Positions 31,701-37,246 are shown, counted from the stretch's first letter. The stretch is DNA of 64,000 nt from Pseudomonas orientalis (GCF_002934065.1 NZ_CP018049.1:2354501-2418500); one strand, 5' to 3'. Program-made: numbers and translations. Notes: generated by a model from the letters alone, not told the origin.

Positions 31701-31757
31701 GAACGCATCATCGACAACGCCGAGTTCGTGCGCAGCTTTGTGACGGCCATGGAGTAA
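16797..31757 (+). CDS. pvdD: Terminal pyoverdine NRPS PvdD: C-A(Gly)-T-C-A(Lys?)-T-C-A(FOHOrn?)-T-E-C-A(Ser)-T-TE
   Basis: This 4986-residue synthetase uses a GTG start with GAGG 8 bp upstream, overlapping the pvdJ stop region. Module 1 (16920-20000) has code DILQLGLIWK (Gly). Module 2 (20040-23190) has DGEDHGTVTK, Lys-like as in pvdI module 2. Module 3 (23250-27760) has DGEVCGGVTK, a GGDSIIS carrier and an epimerase (HHLVVDGVSW near 26810), so D-configured FOHOrn is expected. Module 4 (27800-30880) starts with a D-type condensation domain and reads DVWHISLIDK (Ser). A C-terminal thioesterase (30900-31754) has GWSLGG with the nucleophile Ser at 31152-31154 and a candidate His in DVDHERII. As last enzyme it should release the peptide, probably by closing a ring from the C-terminal Ser to the Lys side chain. 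The condensation motif of module 2 reads HHIVSDAW, with Ala for the usual Gly. A strong terminator follows the TAA. Confidence 0.93.
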   Translation: MQALIESVGSLSAQQKKALAVMLKQQGINLFEIAPVFKRQEGEPLRLSYAQERQWFLWQLEPQSTAYHVPRALRLSGHLDVAALQRGFDTLVMRHESLRTYLQADGDSALQVIAEQARVEIALVDAREGQLKDLIEAEIAQPFDLQQGPLLRVKLLRLAPEEHVLVLVQHHIVSDGWSMQVMVDELVQLYAACIQGQDLQLPALPIQYADYALWQRSWMEAGERERQLGYWTDMLGGEQPVLEMPMDRPRPAVQSYRGARLDLTLEASLVAGLKSLAQREGVTVFMLLLASLQAVLHRYSGQGDIRIGVPVANRNRVETERLIGFFVNTQILKADIDGQMTFRELLQQTRQRAVQAQAHQDLPFEQLVEALQPERSLSYNPLFQVMFNHQTDAQRSGGSVKGLHVQGLEWESKTSQFDLNLDTQESAEGIQASLTYATDLFDAPGMQRFLAHWHRLLHLVVQDCNGRVGELPLLDDAQWQQLVHVWNQTHQAFAQDAGVHHLLEAQAQARPDATALICKGQALSYAELNQRANRLAHRLRACGVGPDVLVAVALDRSVDMVLALLATLKAGGAYVPLDPQFPVERLAFMLEDSCARVLLTAGDLHQRLPLAADQQLLFISEQDDAHYSSDNLHVELTGEHLAYVIYTSGSTGKPKGVMVRHGALSSFTQGMTDTLSIDAQVRLLSLTTFSFDIFALELYVPLSVGATVVVADKAVSQDPEAILNLLDDQAINVVQATPSTWRMLMDSERRALLHGIKCLCGGEALPADLAQRMLAQQGTVWNLYGPTETTIWSAAHSLVEPLPFVGRPIANTSLFILNAELSPCPVGVSGELLIGGVGLARGYHGRAALTAERFVPDPFARSGERLYRTGDLARYRGDGVVEYIGRVDHQVKVRGFRIELGEIEACLREQHAIREAVVVAENDQLLAYLVTHAATSEVEQQALRETLKVALRGVLPDYMVPAHMLFLARLPLTPNGKLDRKALPRPDASLLQKRYVAPVGEKARQVAAIWAEVLGVPQVGLEDHFFELGGHSLLATRVVSRVRQALAIDVALKSLFEQPVLGAFVQALGEQGAAIAQMTLADREQPLLLSYAQERQWFLWQLEPQSAAYHIPAALRLVGTLDRSALQRAFDTLIQRHETLRTVFFAGPEQTVQRVLEQAAAVIDYQALGSTDPVRLQALVEGEIARPFDLQAGPLLRIKLLQLGENEHVLVLVQHHIVSDAWSMQVMVDELVSLYAGYSQGLAPTLADLPIQYADYAQWQRTWMEAGEKDRQLAYWRALLGDVQPVLELPLDRPRPAMQSYQGARLDLVLETSVVEGLRALAQREGVTMFMVLLASFQSLLYRYTGQSDIRVGVPIANRNRLETEQLIGFFVNTQVLKAQIDGHMTFAQLLQQVKERALGAQAHQDLPFEQLVEALQPERSLSHNPLFQVMFNHQSAADANRDSQQLPGLCVEGLAWDSHTAHFDLSLDTEESAEGLLASLTYATALFDASTLQRFAAHWQNLLNSVVHGAHMCVADLPILSGREQAQILHEWNPPQPTRAAHNNVVHKFERQAANQPGAIALIMDERRMTYADLNLRANRLAHRLIEQGVGADSLVGVAVDRSLEMIVALLAVLKAGGAYVPLDPQYPQDRLQCMIEDSGLQLLLTQDALLARLPINPGLALICLEPGPDWLAEYPSTNPAARAFPSNLAYLMFTSGSTGRPKGVGIDQGSLARHVEVFIELFELTASDRVLQFGTFNFDGFVEQLYPALCCGAAVVVRGGELWDSDTFYRQLIEHDISVVDLTTAYWHLIARDFAERGVRDYGRLRQVHAGGEAMPPEGLASWRAAGLGHVRLLNTYGPTEATVTVTALDCAGYVDGSETVTQMMPIGRVLDGRAIYLLDASLNPVPVGVAGELVIGGPLLARGYFNRAALTAERFIPDPFDPAGGGRLYRTGDLARYRADGVIEYIGRIDHQVKVRGFRIELGEIESRLLALDSVREALVIAADQQLIAYLVTQQPPSELAALREQIRASLCEELPDYMVPAHFMFLERLPLSPNGKLDRHALPRPQVSQAAQQWVAPVSQLEQQVAAIWADILGAERIGLGDHFFELGGHSLLAMQVASRLRHNLGIELPLRVLFEQPRLEGFVAALHTEGKREGAVAPALVPASRDLPLVLSYAQERQWFLWLLDPESAAYHVPSALRLKGQLDLNALQRSFDALVARHESLRTHLHQGDEQTVQVILPQARIEIALVSSDEVQVKSQVEAEIARPFNLLAGPLLRATLLRLSDDEHVLVLVQHHIVSDGWSMQIMVDELVQLYSAYSQDRDLQLPPLPIQYADYARWQREWMDAGEKERQLAYWQDLLGGEQPVLELPFDHLRPAEQSHRGARLFVELPPNLVVDLKGLAQREGVTMFMLLLASFQALMHRYSGQEDVRVGVPIANRNRVETERLLGFFVNTQVLKADIDEQTTVLQLLQQARQRALQAQDHQDLPFEQLVEALQPERSLSLNPLFQVMFNHQTEARLGGTEHQLSALRVEGLEWESRTAHFDLDLDVHEGAENIWATLGYATDLFNASTIERMARHWLNLLQGMVADPRQSIGQLNLLDLAERQQILQLWDNTGAGFSAERKVHELFAERATQNPDAVAVKFDAHTLTYGELDRQANRLAHALIARGVGPEVRVAIAMPRSAEIMVAFLAVLKAGGVYVPLDVEYPRDRLLYMMQDSRAKLLLTHSAVQQQLPIAEGLDSLAIDDLQAWVHCSDVAPLVQLHGDNLAYVIYTSGSTGLPKGVAVSHGPLVAHIIATGERYETSPADCELHFMSFAFDGAHEGWMHPLINGASVLIRDDSLWLPEYTYEQMHRHNVTMAVFPPVYLQQLAEHAERDGNPPAVRVYCFGGDAVAQASYDLAWRALKPTYLFNGYGPTETVVTPLLWKARKGDPCGAAYAPIGTLLGNRSGYVLDAQLNLQPIGVAGELYLGGEGVARGYLERPALTAERFVPDPFGKPGSRVYRSGDLTRGRPDGVVDYLGRVDHQVKIRGFRIELGEIEARLREQDSVGETVVVAQEGPTGKQLVAYVVPADASLANQTEFRESLRRALKTRLPDYMVPTYFMFLAQMPLTPNGKLDRKGLPQPDVSLLQQAYVAPQSELEQRLAAIWADVLRLPQVGLNDNFFELGGDSIISIQVVSRARQSGIRFTPKDLFQHQTVQSLAGVARQGVEGPDINQAALSGEMVLLPIQQAFFADEIAERHHWNQSVVLQPGERLDAATLTQALQALIVHHDALRSQFLKAAGGWQGVYRDAEQHQADAVLWQSALHDIDELALLGEEAQRSLDLGHGPLMRAVLVELNDGSQRLLLVIHHLVVDGVSWRILLEDLQTAYRQLARGAAAVLPAKTSSTRDWALRLQQYAQGEALTRELEGWQARLQDAEAGLPGARPGASLSNRHATSATTHLDATYTRRLLQDAPAAYRTQINDLLLTALARVIGRWTGHTSTLVRLEGHGREDLFDDIDLTRTVGWFTSLYPVKLTPAHTLEDSLKAIKEQLRAIPDKGLGFGALRYLGQAPVRDALARLPEPRITFNYLGQFDTSFEDAEGQGLFAPSGDAVGTDQSPEASLGNWLEINGQVYGGELNLTWSFSQDMFEPQSIQPLADAYADELKALIEHCCQPESAGATPSDFPLAHLSQAQLDGLSLPLSRVEDIYPLSPMQQGMLFQSLYGQGSGDYINQMRVDVQGLDVARFQAAWQVAMEHHAILRTAFVWQTELGQPLQVVYKSVRVPLVEHDWRHRVDRLEALDALAESARTEGFVLEQAPLLSLVVVRTSADTHHLVYTNHHILMDGWSASQLFGEVMQHYAGESPRAPNGRYRDYIAWLQAQDPAISETFWKSQLAGLQEPTRLSRRGRREQAVAQANGIHRLNLGRAATEQLKSFAQRHKVTLNTLVQSTWLLLLQRHTGLDTVAFGATVAGRPAELAGIEQQVGLFINTLPVIATPSPQLSVAAWLQQVQAQNLRLREQEHTPLFDIQRWAGLAGEALFDSILVFENYPVSEALEHGAPAGLRFGAMDSLEQTHYPLTVLLAMGDSLAVEFNYDRAAFGEQDIAHLAEHFQQLLQALTLAHVERLTDLPSLPDAQRKLIVDDWNATARAFPLQRGVHELIERQVALTPQAPALVFGTQRLNYAQLNCRANRLAHRLIEAGVGPDVLVGLAMERSIEMVVGLLAVLKAGGAYVPLDPQYPRERLAYMLNDSDVKLLLTQAHLRERVPIPQSLETLELGDDGLEAYSEANPAITLDGENLAYVIYTSGSTGQPKGAGNRHCALTNRLCWMQEAYALNACDTVLQKTPFSFDVSVWEFFWPLMTGARLVVAAPGDHRDPGKLVELINREQVTTLHFVPSMLQSFLLDANVSSCTSLQRVICSGEALPVDAQQQVFSKLPQAGLYNLYGPTEAAIDVTHWTCLDEGRDAVPIGKPIANLGCYVLDSNFEPVPTGVLGELFLGGVGLARGYHRRPGLTAERFIAHPFIQGERLYRTGDLARYRADGVLEYAGRIDHQVKLRGLRIELGEIEARLLEHDWVREAAVLAVDGKHLVGYLVLQVQGDDWREILSAHLAVHLPDYMVPAQWLVLDQMPLSPNGKLDRKALPKPDTQSTRRFEPPQTDLERKVAAVWSEVLGVESVGMNDNFFELGGHSLLVLMLKERIRKASGIGLSVSQLMLNPTVRAQVGCLEGTTRRSLLVPLNSRTHGTPLYLFHPSYGSVHCYKAVALALREQRPVVGVICRALAEQGAQVPSWSGMIEDYTAQLLEAQPEGGFRLAGWSLGGNLAVEVAYGLEQAGRQVEFVGWIDASPPRWLTQYWDAAITTDDREIGDNERRVALLGVMFPAFADAIHATWQDVQVTRVDQDEQWARFVEWADATLGEAFGDIKQELLAGSEAQVSWEVDRALFKRMEQADFKPLKAPVSCWWAAKSRAGQHKALIEASMQRTIGGACVARSVVIDVDHERIIDNAEFVRSFVTAME

Positions 31758-31772
31758 TCGCCGGAAAACCAG

Positions 31773-31810
31773 AAAGCCCCAGGTCACATGCAGTGACCTG
31801 GGGCTTTTTT
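31773..31810 (+). terminator. Rho-independent terminator after pvdD
   Basis: A perfect 15-bp stem (AAAGCCCCAGGTCAC at 31773-31787 paired with 31793-31807) with a 5-nt loop runs into a T tract. It begins 15 bp after the pvdD stop and should end the pvdIJD transcript. Confidence 0.93.
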
Positions 31811-31840
31811 ACGGGCGGCGGTTGACGAACCTTCACCCAT

Positions 31841-31880
31841 AAAAAAACACCCTGCGAAGGCTTGGCCTGCGCAGGGTGTT
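31841..31880 (-). terminator. Rho-independent terminator after fpvA
   Basis: On the minus strand the arms AACACCCTGCG (31870-31880) and CGCAGGGTGTT (31846-31856) form an 11-bp stem followed by a T run (the A tract at 31841-31847 on the plus strand). It lies about 30 bp beyond the fpvA stop and separates fpvA from convergent pvdD. Confidence 0.88.
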
Positions 31881-31908
31881 GGGTGTTGCGGATGTTCAGC
31901 CCGTCAGA

Positions 31909-34350
31909 TCAGAAGTCCCAGCGGGTCGACAGCATCACATTGCGTGGGTCGCCAGCGTACGACGAGGTGTAGAAGCCAATGTTGGTGTAGTACCGCTTGT
32001 CGAACACGTTGTTGACGTTGACCGTGGCGGACAGGTTTTTGCTGATCTGGTAGCGCGCCATTGCGTCCACCAGCCAGTATGGGTCCTGGGAGAACCGCTG
32101 GGTGACACTCTTGCCACGGTTGTAGACATCTTGCCAGGCTTCACCTTGCCAGCGAGCACCGCCGCCGAGTGTGAGCTTGTCGAGCGCACCGGTGAACTTG
32201 TAGCTGGTGTAGAAGTTCAGTTGGTCCTGAGGTTCCCACGTAGAGAACTTCTTGCCATCGTCATCACGAATCACTTTGTGGGTGTAACCGGCCTGTACTT
32301 GCCAGCCAGGCAAGAGTTCACCGGAAATCTCGGCTTCATAGCCCTTGGTTGTGGCCTGGACGCCCTTGTAGGCCCACTCGACGGGCGAGTTGGCCGGCAT
32401 GTTGTTGTTGTACTCGGTGTCTTCTTCTGCGCGATTGGACTCGTGAATCTCGAAGTAGGCGAGGCTGGCGTTCAAGCGGCCATCATAAAACTCACCCTTC
32501 ACGCCCAGCTCATAGTTCTCGCCTTCGTCGGGCTCGACCATTTTGTTGTTGCGGTCCGGTCGCAGCTGTTGCGGCATGAAGATAGAGGTATAGCTGCCAT
32601 ACACTGAGAAGTTTTTGTTGAGGTCGTACACCACCCCCGCATAAGGGATGAGTTTACCGGTCTCGCGCGAGTCGTTGGTGCCGGTCACCCTGTAGTCGGT
32701 CAAGCGTGAACCAAGCAACAGGGACAGGTCGTCGGTGAGGCTCAGGCGTGTCGAGAAGTAGACTGCTGCCTGGCGGGTAATGTCGTCCTTCTCATGGGCC
32801 GCGCCCCATGCCGGTTCCAGGCTGTCACCGTCCCACTCATAGAGAGGGAAGTCGTTGCTGTCCCGGTAAGTCGCTTCATAGCCGTAATAGTCATTGCCTT
32901 CCCAATGGGAGCGCGAGACCGAAGAGCCGACGACCAGTTGATGCTCACGTCCTCCCAGGTTGAACGGCCCGGAAAGATAGAAGTCACCGTTGTTGCTGAT
33001 GGTCTTGCCGGTGAACTTGGAGCCGTAGACTGACGCTCTGTCGGTGGTGCCCGAAATGGGTGATGCGTAACCCAATGGCGCGTTATAGCCATTCAACTGG
33101 TTGCTGTAGTTGGCCTTGGCGATCCAGCCGTTATCCAGGGCATGTTCCAGGGTCGCGAATACGCTGCGGCTGTATTGGCCCCAACTGCTCCACTTGGGGC
33201 CGTTGTTGTAACCCCGGTCGAATTTGATTTCGTTACCCTGCCCATCAAACAGTGAACGGCTCCCCGACCAGCTGGACCCTTTGGGGTCGTTGTTCTGATA
33301 GTCGGCGCCGACGGTCAACAGGGTGTCCGGCGACAGGTCGAACTCAAGGATGCCGTAGTAGACATTGGTCTTGCGCTCATAGTGGTCGATGAACGAATGC
33401 TTGTCCTGATACGCCACTACTGCGCGGCCGCGCACGTTACCGCTGTCGGTCAGCGGACCGCTTACATCCAGCTCCGAGCGGTAGTTGTCCCACGAACCTG
33501 CACCGAGGCTCGCATGGCCCTGGAACTCAGCGGTTGGCTTCTTGCGCACCAGGTTGATGGTGCCCCCGGGGCCGCCGGCGCCGGTCATCAGGCCAGTGGT
33601 GCCCTTGAGGATTTCGACCCGGTCATAGATCGCCATGTCGCTCAATGTCTGGCCGGCCGAATAGCCTTCGTTACGCGTAGTGGGCACACCGTCATACTGG
33701 AAGTTCTGGATCGGGAAGCCGCGGGAATAGTAGTTGGTTCGCTCGCTGTCAAAGGTGGAAACGGTGATACCTGGGGTGTGGCGCATCACGTCATCAATGC
33801 CGTTCAGGCCGAAGTCGTCCATTGTCTGGCGGGTGACCACGGAAATTGACTGCGGTGTTTCGCGCGGCGTCAGTACCATCTTGGTGGCGGTGGCGATGGT
33901 GCCCGGTGTATAGGAACCGGAGCCTTCGGTGATAGTGCCCAGTTGGTTGGCATTAATCTGGGTCGCACCCAGTTCCAAGGCACCGGTGCCTGAGCCGGGC
34001 GCGTTGATGATCACCGAACTGCCTTGCAGGCTGTAACTGACGCCTGTGCCACTCAGCAGGCGTTCGATTGCGGCCACTGCCTCCATCTTGCCGTTGACGG
34101 AGCTGCTCTGTTTGCCTTTGACGGTATCCGGGCTGTACAGGACCTGCAGGTTAGCCTGTTGACCGAACACCTGAAGTGCCGTGCTCAAAGGTTGCGCCGG
34201 AATGTTCAATTCGAACGCTTGCGCCTGAACATAACCCGCCACCGGCAGGCTGACCGCAAGAGCCAGGGCACTGGGCAGAACGTTTAATTTCAAGGCCCGG
34301 CGCATGGTGACTGCGCTGCTCAACGGGCTGAAGGCAAACCGTACTGGCAT
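31909..34350 (-). CDS. fpvA: Ferripyoverdine TonB-dependent receptor FpvA
   Basis: This 813-residue outer-membrane receptor imports ferric pyoverdine with TonB energy. A signal peptide ends near residues 43-45 (AGYVQAQA). An N-terminal secretin/TonB signalling domain follows (about 45-125, FELNIPAQPLSTAL through VSYSLQGSSVIIN), so the receptor probably signals through an anti-sigma factor to PvdS/FpvI-type sigma factors. The plug (about 150-280) contains ETPQSISVVTRQ and VEILKGTTGL. The rest is beta-barrel, ending in the Phe-terminated strand LSTRWDF typical of outer-membrane proteins. The ATG at 34350 was chosen because AAAGAGAAAA lies just upstream; the Met 15 codons later lacks one. It sits 98 bp after pvdE on the same strand and converges on pvdD. 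FpvA and the synthetases should form a matched producer-receptor set. Confidence 0.95.
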   Translation of the reverse strand: MPVRFAFSPLSSAVTMRRALKLNVLPSALALAVSLPVAGYVQAQAFELNIPAQPLSTALQVFGQQANLQVLYSPDTVKGKQSSSVNGKMEAVAAIERLLSGTGVSYSLQGSSVIINAPGSGTGALELGATQINANQLGTITEGSGSYTPGTIATATKMVLTPRETPQSISVVTRQTMDDFGLNGIDDVMRHTPGITVSTFDSERTNYYSRGFPIQNFQYDGVPTTRNEGYSAGQTLSDMAIYDRVEILKGTTGLMTGAGGPGGTINLVRKKPTAEFQGHASLGAGSWDNYRSELDVSGPLTDSGNVRGRAVVAYQDKHSFIDHYERKTNVYYGILEFDLSPDTLLTVGADYQNNDPKGSSWSGSRSLFDGQGNEIKFDRGYNNGPKWSSWGQYSRSVFATLEHALDNGWIAKANYSNQLNGYNAPLGYASPISGTTDRASVYGSKFTGKTISNNGDFYLSGPFNLGGREHQLVVGSSVSRSHWEGNDYYGYEATYRDSNDFPLYEWDGDSLEPAWGAAHEKDDITRQAAVYFSTRLSLTDDLSLLLGSRLTDYRVTGTNDSRETGKLIPYAGVVYDLNKNFSVYGSYTSIFMPQQLRPDRNNKMVEPDEGENYELGVKGEFYDGRLNASLAYFEIHESNRAEEDTEYNNNMPANSPVEWAYKGVQATTKGYEAEISGELLPGWQVQAGYTHKVIRDDDGKKFSTWEPQDQLNFYTSYKFTGALDKLTLGGGARWQGEAWQDVYNRGKSVTQRFSQDPYWLVDAMARYQISKNLSATVNVNNVFDKRYYTNIGFYTSSYAGDPRNVMLSTRWDF

Positions 34351-34448
34351 GGATTTTTCTCTTTTTGAGTGTTGGCAGATGAGTTCTTAATGCGGTCAAT
34401 TCTCATTAGTGCATATGAGACGTTCCCACTCGCATAAACCGGAAAAAT
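34351..34448 (-). promoter_or_regulatory. fpvA leader, possible separate promoter without a canonical PvdS box
   Basis: The 98-bp pvdE-fpvA gap is AT-rich compared with its surroundings. No TAAAT-N16-CGT is present: the only TAAAT (34447-34451, over the pvdE stop) is 24 nt from the next CGT (34420-34422). A TAATGAGAATTG stretch in the middle weakly resembles half a Fur site. A promoter read by a different iron-starvation sigma factor is possible, as is read-through from pvdE. Confidence 0.3.
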
Positions 34449-36101
34449 TTATGCCGGTTCCAGTTCTGCAACGACTTTACCCGCGCGCAGGCGCACCAAC
34501 TGGTCGGCGATGTCGAAATAACGGTCGTCGTGGCTGATCACGATGATGGTCTTGCCCAGGCGCTTGAGGTCCGGCAGCAGCTCGGTGTAGAAGATCCGGC
34601 GGAAGGCCGGGTCCTGGTCGGCGGCCCATTCGTCGAACACCAGCACCGGACGTTCTTCCAGCCAGGCGTTGACCAGGGCCAGACGCTTGCGCTGGCCGGT
34701 GGAGAGGTCGGTGGTGCTGAACACACCGTCCTTGACGCTGACCTTGTGCGCGATTTCCAGGCGTTCCAGGTATTTGGTGGCGCTGTCCAGGGACTGGGCG
34801 GCACTGCCCTGGACCAGGTCGTCAAACAGGTAGTAGTCGGAAAACACCGTGGTGAACAGCTGGCGATAGTCGTCGCGCTCAGGATCAGTGACCGCTTCGC
34901 CGTTCAGGCGAATCTCGCCGGCCTGGGGCGGGTACAGGCCCAGCAGCAGTTTGATCAGGGTGGTTTTGCCGCTGCCGTTTTCGCCGACGATAAACACGAT
35001 GTCGCCTTGCTGGATGCTCAGGTTGATCGGCCCCAGGTGGAACGGCTCGCTGCCCTCGACCGCGGGTGGGCTGTAGCTTACGTCGCGCAGTTCGAGGCTG
35101 TTGACCACCGGTTTCGGCGCTTCGCTGTCGTCCATCAACAGGTGCGGTTCCGGGGACGAAAAACGCTCCGACAGTTCACTGATGCGGCCGAACGCGATCT
35201 TGGCCTTGCCGACCACGGGCAGGTAACCCAGCAGGTGTTCCAACGGGCCTTTCATGTAAAGCAGCACCAGCACGAAACCGGTGATCACCGTCGGGTCGGG
35301 GTTGGGGTTGTACGCCTGCATCGCCAGGGCCAGGCCGATGACCACGAAGAACAGCATCGAGCCAAATGTCTTGGCGAGGATGTAGATGTTGACCGAACGC
35401 ACCTGGATATCGCTGATGCGGTCGGCGGTTTCCTGGATGCGATGGGTGTTCATGCGAAACCGCCGTGGCCGGTGCATGCGCAGTTCCTTGGCGCCGGACG
35501 CTATGGCGCTGTAGTAACGCTGCAACTCATCTTCATGGCCGCGCGCCAGGTCGAAGCCCTGGATACCTTTGCCGCCGGCGATGAACTGCACGGCGCTGCC
35601 TATAATGATCGCCACCACCATCATCAGGAACATCGGCACCGACAGATAGGCCAGGTAGCCCAGGCAGCCGAGGGTGACTGTGGCCGCGATGGCCAGCGGC
35701 GTGAACGCGAAGGAAAAGTCGCTGATGGTGTCGACGTCGTGGGTCAGCACCGGGATCAGGCGGTGGGAGCGATAGCGCTCGATCTGCCCGATGGGTGCCG
35801 ATAAAACCTTCTCACCGAGGTCCTTGCGCAGGGCGGCGATGATCCGTTGGCCGACGTAGTTGGTGCCGATGTCGGAAATGATCGAGCTGAGCAGCGCCAC
35901 CACGCACAGCGCCGCGAAGGTCAGGACCACGCCCTGGGTCATGCCGGCCGCCGAGTGCAGCGCGTTATTGATGGTCGCCAGCAGCAACGTAATGGCCAGG
36001 CCGCCCACCATGCCGAGGGCGACGGAGACCGTCACAATGGTGCGAAAGGGCCGGAGCAGGGCGAGCAAGCCTTTGAAGGCGCCGCGTTTGGGGTCGGTCA
36101 T
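34449..36101 (-). CDS. pvdE: ABC transporter PvdE, pyoverdine precursor exporter
   Basis: This 550-residue fused ABC exporter has a membrane domain (about residues 10-310, several hydrophobic helices) followed by an ATPase domain. The ATPase shows a Walker A motif GENGSGKTT (near 370), the signature LSTGQRKRLAL and a Walker B motif VLVFDEWAADQDP. In pseudomonads PvdE moves the acylated cytoplasmic precursor (ferribactin) into the periplasm for maturation. The ATG at 36101 has GGGATG upstream and gives the usual family length; a GTG 13 codons earlier is less likely. It is transcribed divergently from pvdF, with its own PvdS box upstream, and is followed by fpvA on the same strand. Confidence 0.94.
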   Translation of the reverse strand: MTDPKRGAFKGLLALLRPFRTIVTVSVALGMVGGLAITLLLATINNALHSAAGMTQGVVLTFAALCVVALLSSIISDIGTNYVGQRIIAALRKDLGEKVLSAPIGQIERYRSHRLIPVLTHDVDTISDFSFAFTPLAIAATVTLGCLGYLAYLSVPMFLMMVVAIIIGSAVQFIAGGKGIQGFDLARGHEDELQRYYSAIASGAKELRMHRPRRFRMNTHRIQETADRISDIQVRSVNIYILAKTFGSMLFFVVIGLALAMQAYNPNPDPTVITGFVLVLLYMKGPLEHLLGYLPVVGKAKIAFGRISELSERFSSPEPHLLMDDSEAPKPVVNSLELRDVSYSPPAVEGSEPFHLGPINLSIQQGDIVFIVGENGSGKTTLIKLLLGLYPPQAGEIRLNGEAVTDPERDDYRQLFTTVFSDYYLFDDLVQGSAAQSLDSATKYLERLEIAHKVSVKDGVFSTTDLSTGQRKRLALVNAWLEERPVLVFDEWAADQDPAFRRIFYTELLPDLKRLGKTIIVISHDDRYFDIADQLVRLRAGKVVAELEPA

Positions 36102-36159
36102 AAATACATCCCGGAGAGTGAAAAGAGGGGCTGGGCACACACACCCTTACCCATGACAA

Positions 36160-36183
36160 ACGAAGTGTCGGCGCGACTATTTA
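36160..36183 (-). promoter_or_regulatory. PvdS (iron-starvation sigma) promoter of pvdE
   Basis: Read on the minus strand, TAAAT (36179-36183) is separated by exactly 16 bp from CGT (36160-36162). This matches the known PvdS box and lies about 60 bp before the pvdE ATG. Confidence 0.85.
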
Positions 36184-36214
36184 GCTCAGTGTGCCGGGCG
36201 GTGGCGGCGCTGGA

Positions 36215-36238
36215 TAAATTGCGCGAGGGCTGGTTCGT
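36215..36238 (+). promoter_or_regulatory. PvdS promoter of pvdF
   Basis: TAAAT (36215-36219), 16 bp, then CGT (36236-36238), about 60 bp before the pvdF ATG. With the minus-strand box 32 bp away it forms a divergent iron-starvation promoter pair. Confidence 0.87.
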
Positions 36239-36299
36239 TCTTGTTGGGTAGGCGCACGGGTATTCACGCCGTACGTATTCCTTCTGCGAGAGCGAAACA

Positions 36300-37127
36300 A
36301 TGACGAAAAAGAACCTGGTGTATGTTTGGTCCCTGAGAAATGCCGCCGCCGACAAGGCCGGGCAGCCGGTGGCCTACAAGGACCACGAGCGCTACATGAA
36401 GTCGGTGCTGGAGTTTCTGGTGGGCTCGCTCAACGACACCGCGCTGGGCGATGCCTACAACCTGGTCGGGGTGGTGTACGACGACGATGAGCAGAATCCA
36501 CGGGATCAGGCGCTGGTCGCCGATTATGGTTTCGCCTACAAGCCTGGCGGCCAGTGGTTGTACCCGGCCGACCTGCGCGTACAGGGCAAGTTGGTCAACG
36601 ACCTGTTGCTGAGCGTACCGTCGACCTATCGTCGCCTGCCCCGGGGCAGCGCCGAGCATATCGCCGGCAAACAGGATTTCGAACGGCGCCTGCATGACGT
36701 GCTGGTCGAGTTGAAGGCCGACATCGTGGTGCTCGATGGCCTGCTGGTGATCCTCGATGAACTGGTGCGCCCAGGTGCGCCGTTTGCGCGGCGCATCATG
36801 AACATCCATCCGGGTATCACGCGTATCGAATCGCCGTACGAACGCCGTGGGGCCTATGCCACCTGGAACGCCTTGTATGGCGCGCGTGGGCAGACCGTGG
36901 TGGACTGGACGACCAGGGCCACCACCCCCTCGGAGCCGCTGTACCTCACCGGCGCGTCATTTCACTATGTGGATAACGGCATTGATTCCGGCGAAGTGTT
37001 CCACGACGTATTGAAGACCGAGATTTCGCCCGAGGATACCATCCTTGAGCTGCGCTGGAACAACTTCAACAACAGCCTGTTCCCGGCGTTGCATGAAGGC
37101 CTGGAGCTGTTGGCCCGGAAGGGCTGA
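36300..37127 (+). CDS. pvdF: N5-hydroxyornithine transformylase PvdF
   Basis: This 275-residue cytoplasmic enzyme has the glycinamide-ribonucleotide-formyltransferase fold. It formylates N5-hydroxyornithine using a formyl-tetrahydrofolate donor, supplying the FOHOrn that modules in pvdI and pvdD should incorporate. The catalytic motif NIHPGITR lies near residue 167, and the HxxxxxxxDxGEV-type segment (FHYVDNGIDSGEVF) near 222-234. Length equals that known for PvdF. The ATG follows GCGAGAGCG. The N-terminus (MTKKNLVYVWSLRNAA) is family-typical. The REPIN array starts about 30 bp after the stop; pvdO converges from its far side. Confidence 0.93.
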   Translation: MTKKNLVYVWSLRNAAADKAGQPVAYKDHERYMKSVLEFLVGSLNDTALGDAYNLVGVVYDDDEQNPRDQALVADYGFAYKPGGQWLYPADLRVQGKLVNDLLLSVPSTYRRLPRGSAEHIAGKQDFERRLHDVLVELKADIVVLDGLLVILDELVRPGAPFARRIMNIHPGITRIESPYERRGAYATWNALYGARGQTVVDWTTRATTPSEPLYLTGASFHYVDNGIDSGEVFHDVLKTEISPEDTILELRWNNFNNSLFPALHEGLELLARKG

Positions 37128-37158
37128 ATACACTCTTCGAGGGGTATGAAATTCAAAG

Positions 37159-37246
37159 TGTGGGAGGGGGCTTGCCCCCGATGGCGGAGTATCAGGCGCA
37201 GATGTATGCACTGACAGTCCTCATCGGGGGCAAGCCCCCTCCCACA
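37159..37246. repeat. REPIN 1 of array
   Basis: Two inverted REP sequences (TGTGGGAGGGGGCTTGCCCC and its complement) flank about 45 bp, for 88 bp in all. This is a mobile-like pair normally moved by a RAYT transposase, which is absent here. Confidence 0.9.

Noticed and set aside
34390..34410. Possible Fur box in the fpvA leader (TAATGAGAATTG)
   Set aside because: Only about half of a 19-bp Fur site is recognisable, too weak to list as a binding site.
34530..35804. Plus-strand open frame opposite pvdE
   Set aside because: pvdE has all ABC motifs on the minus strand. The opposite frame is a shadow without a ribosome binding site.
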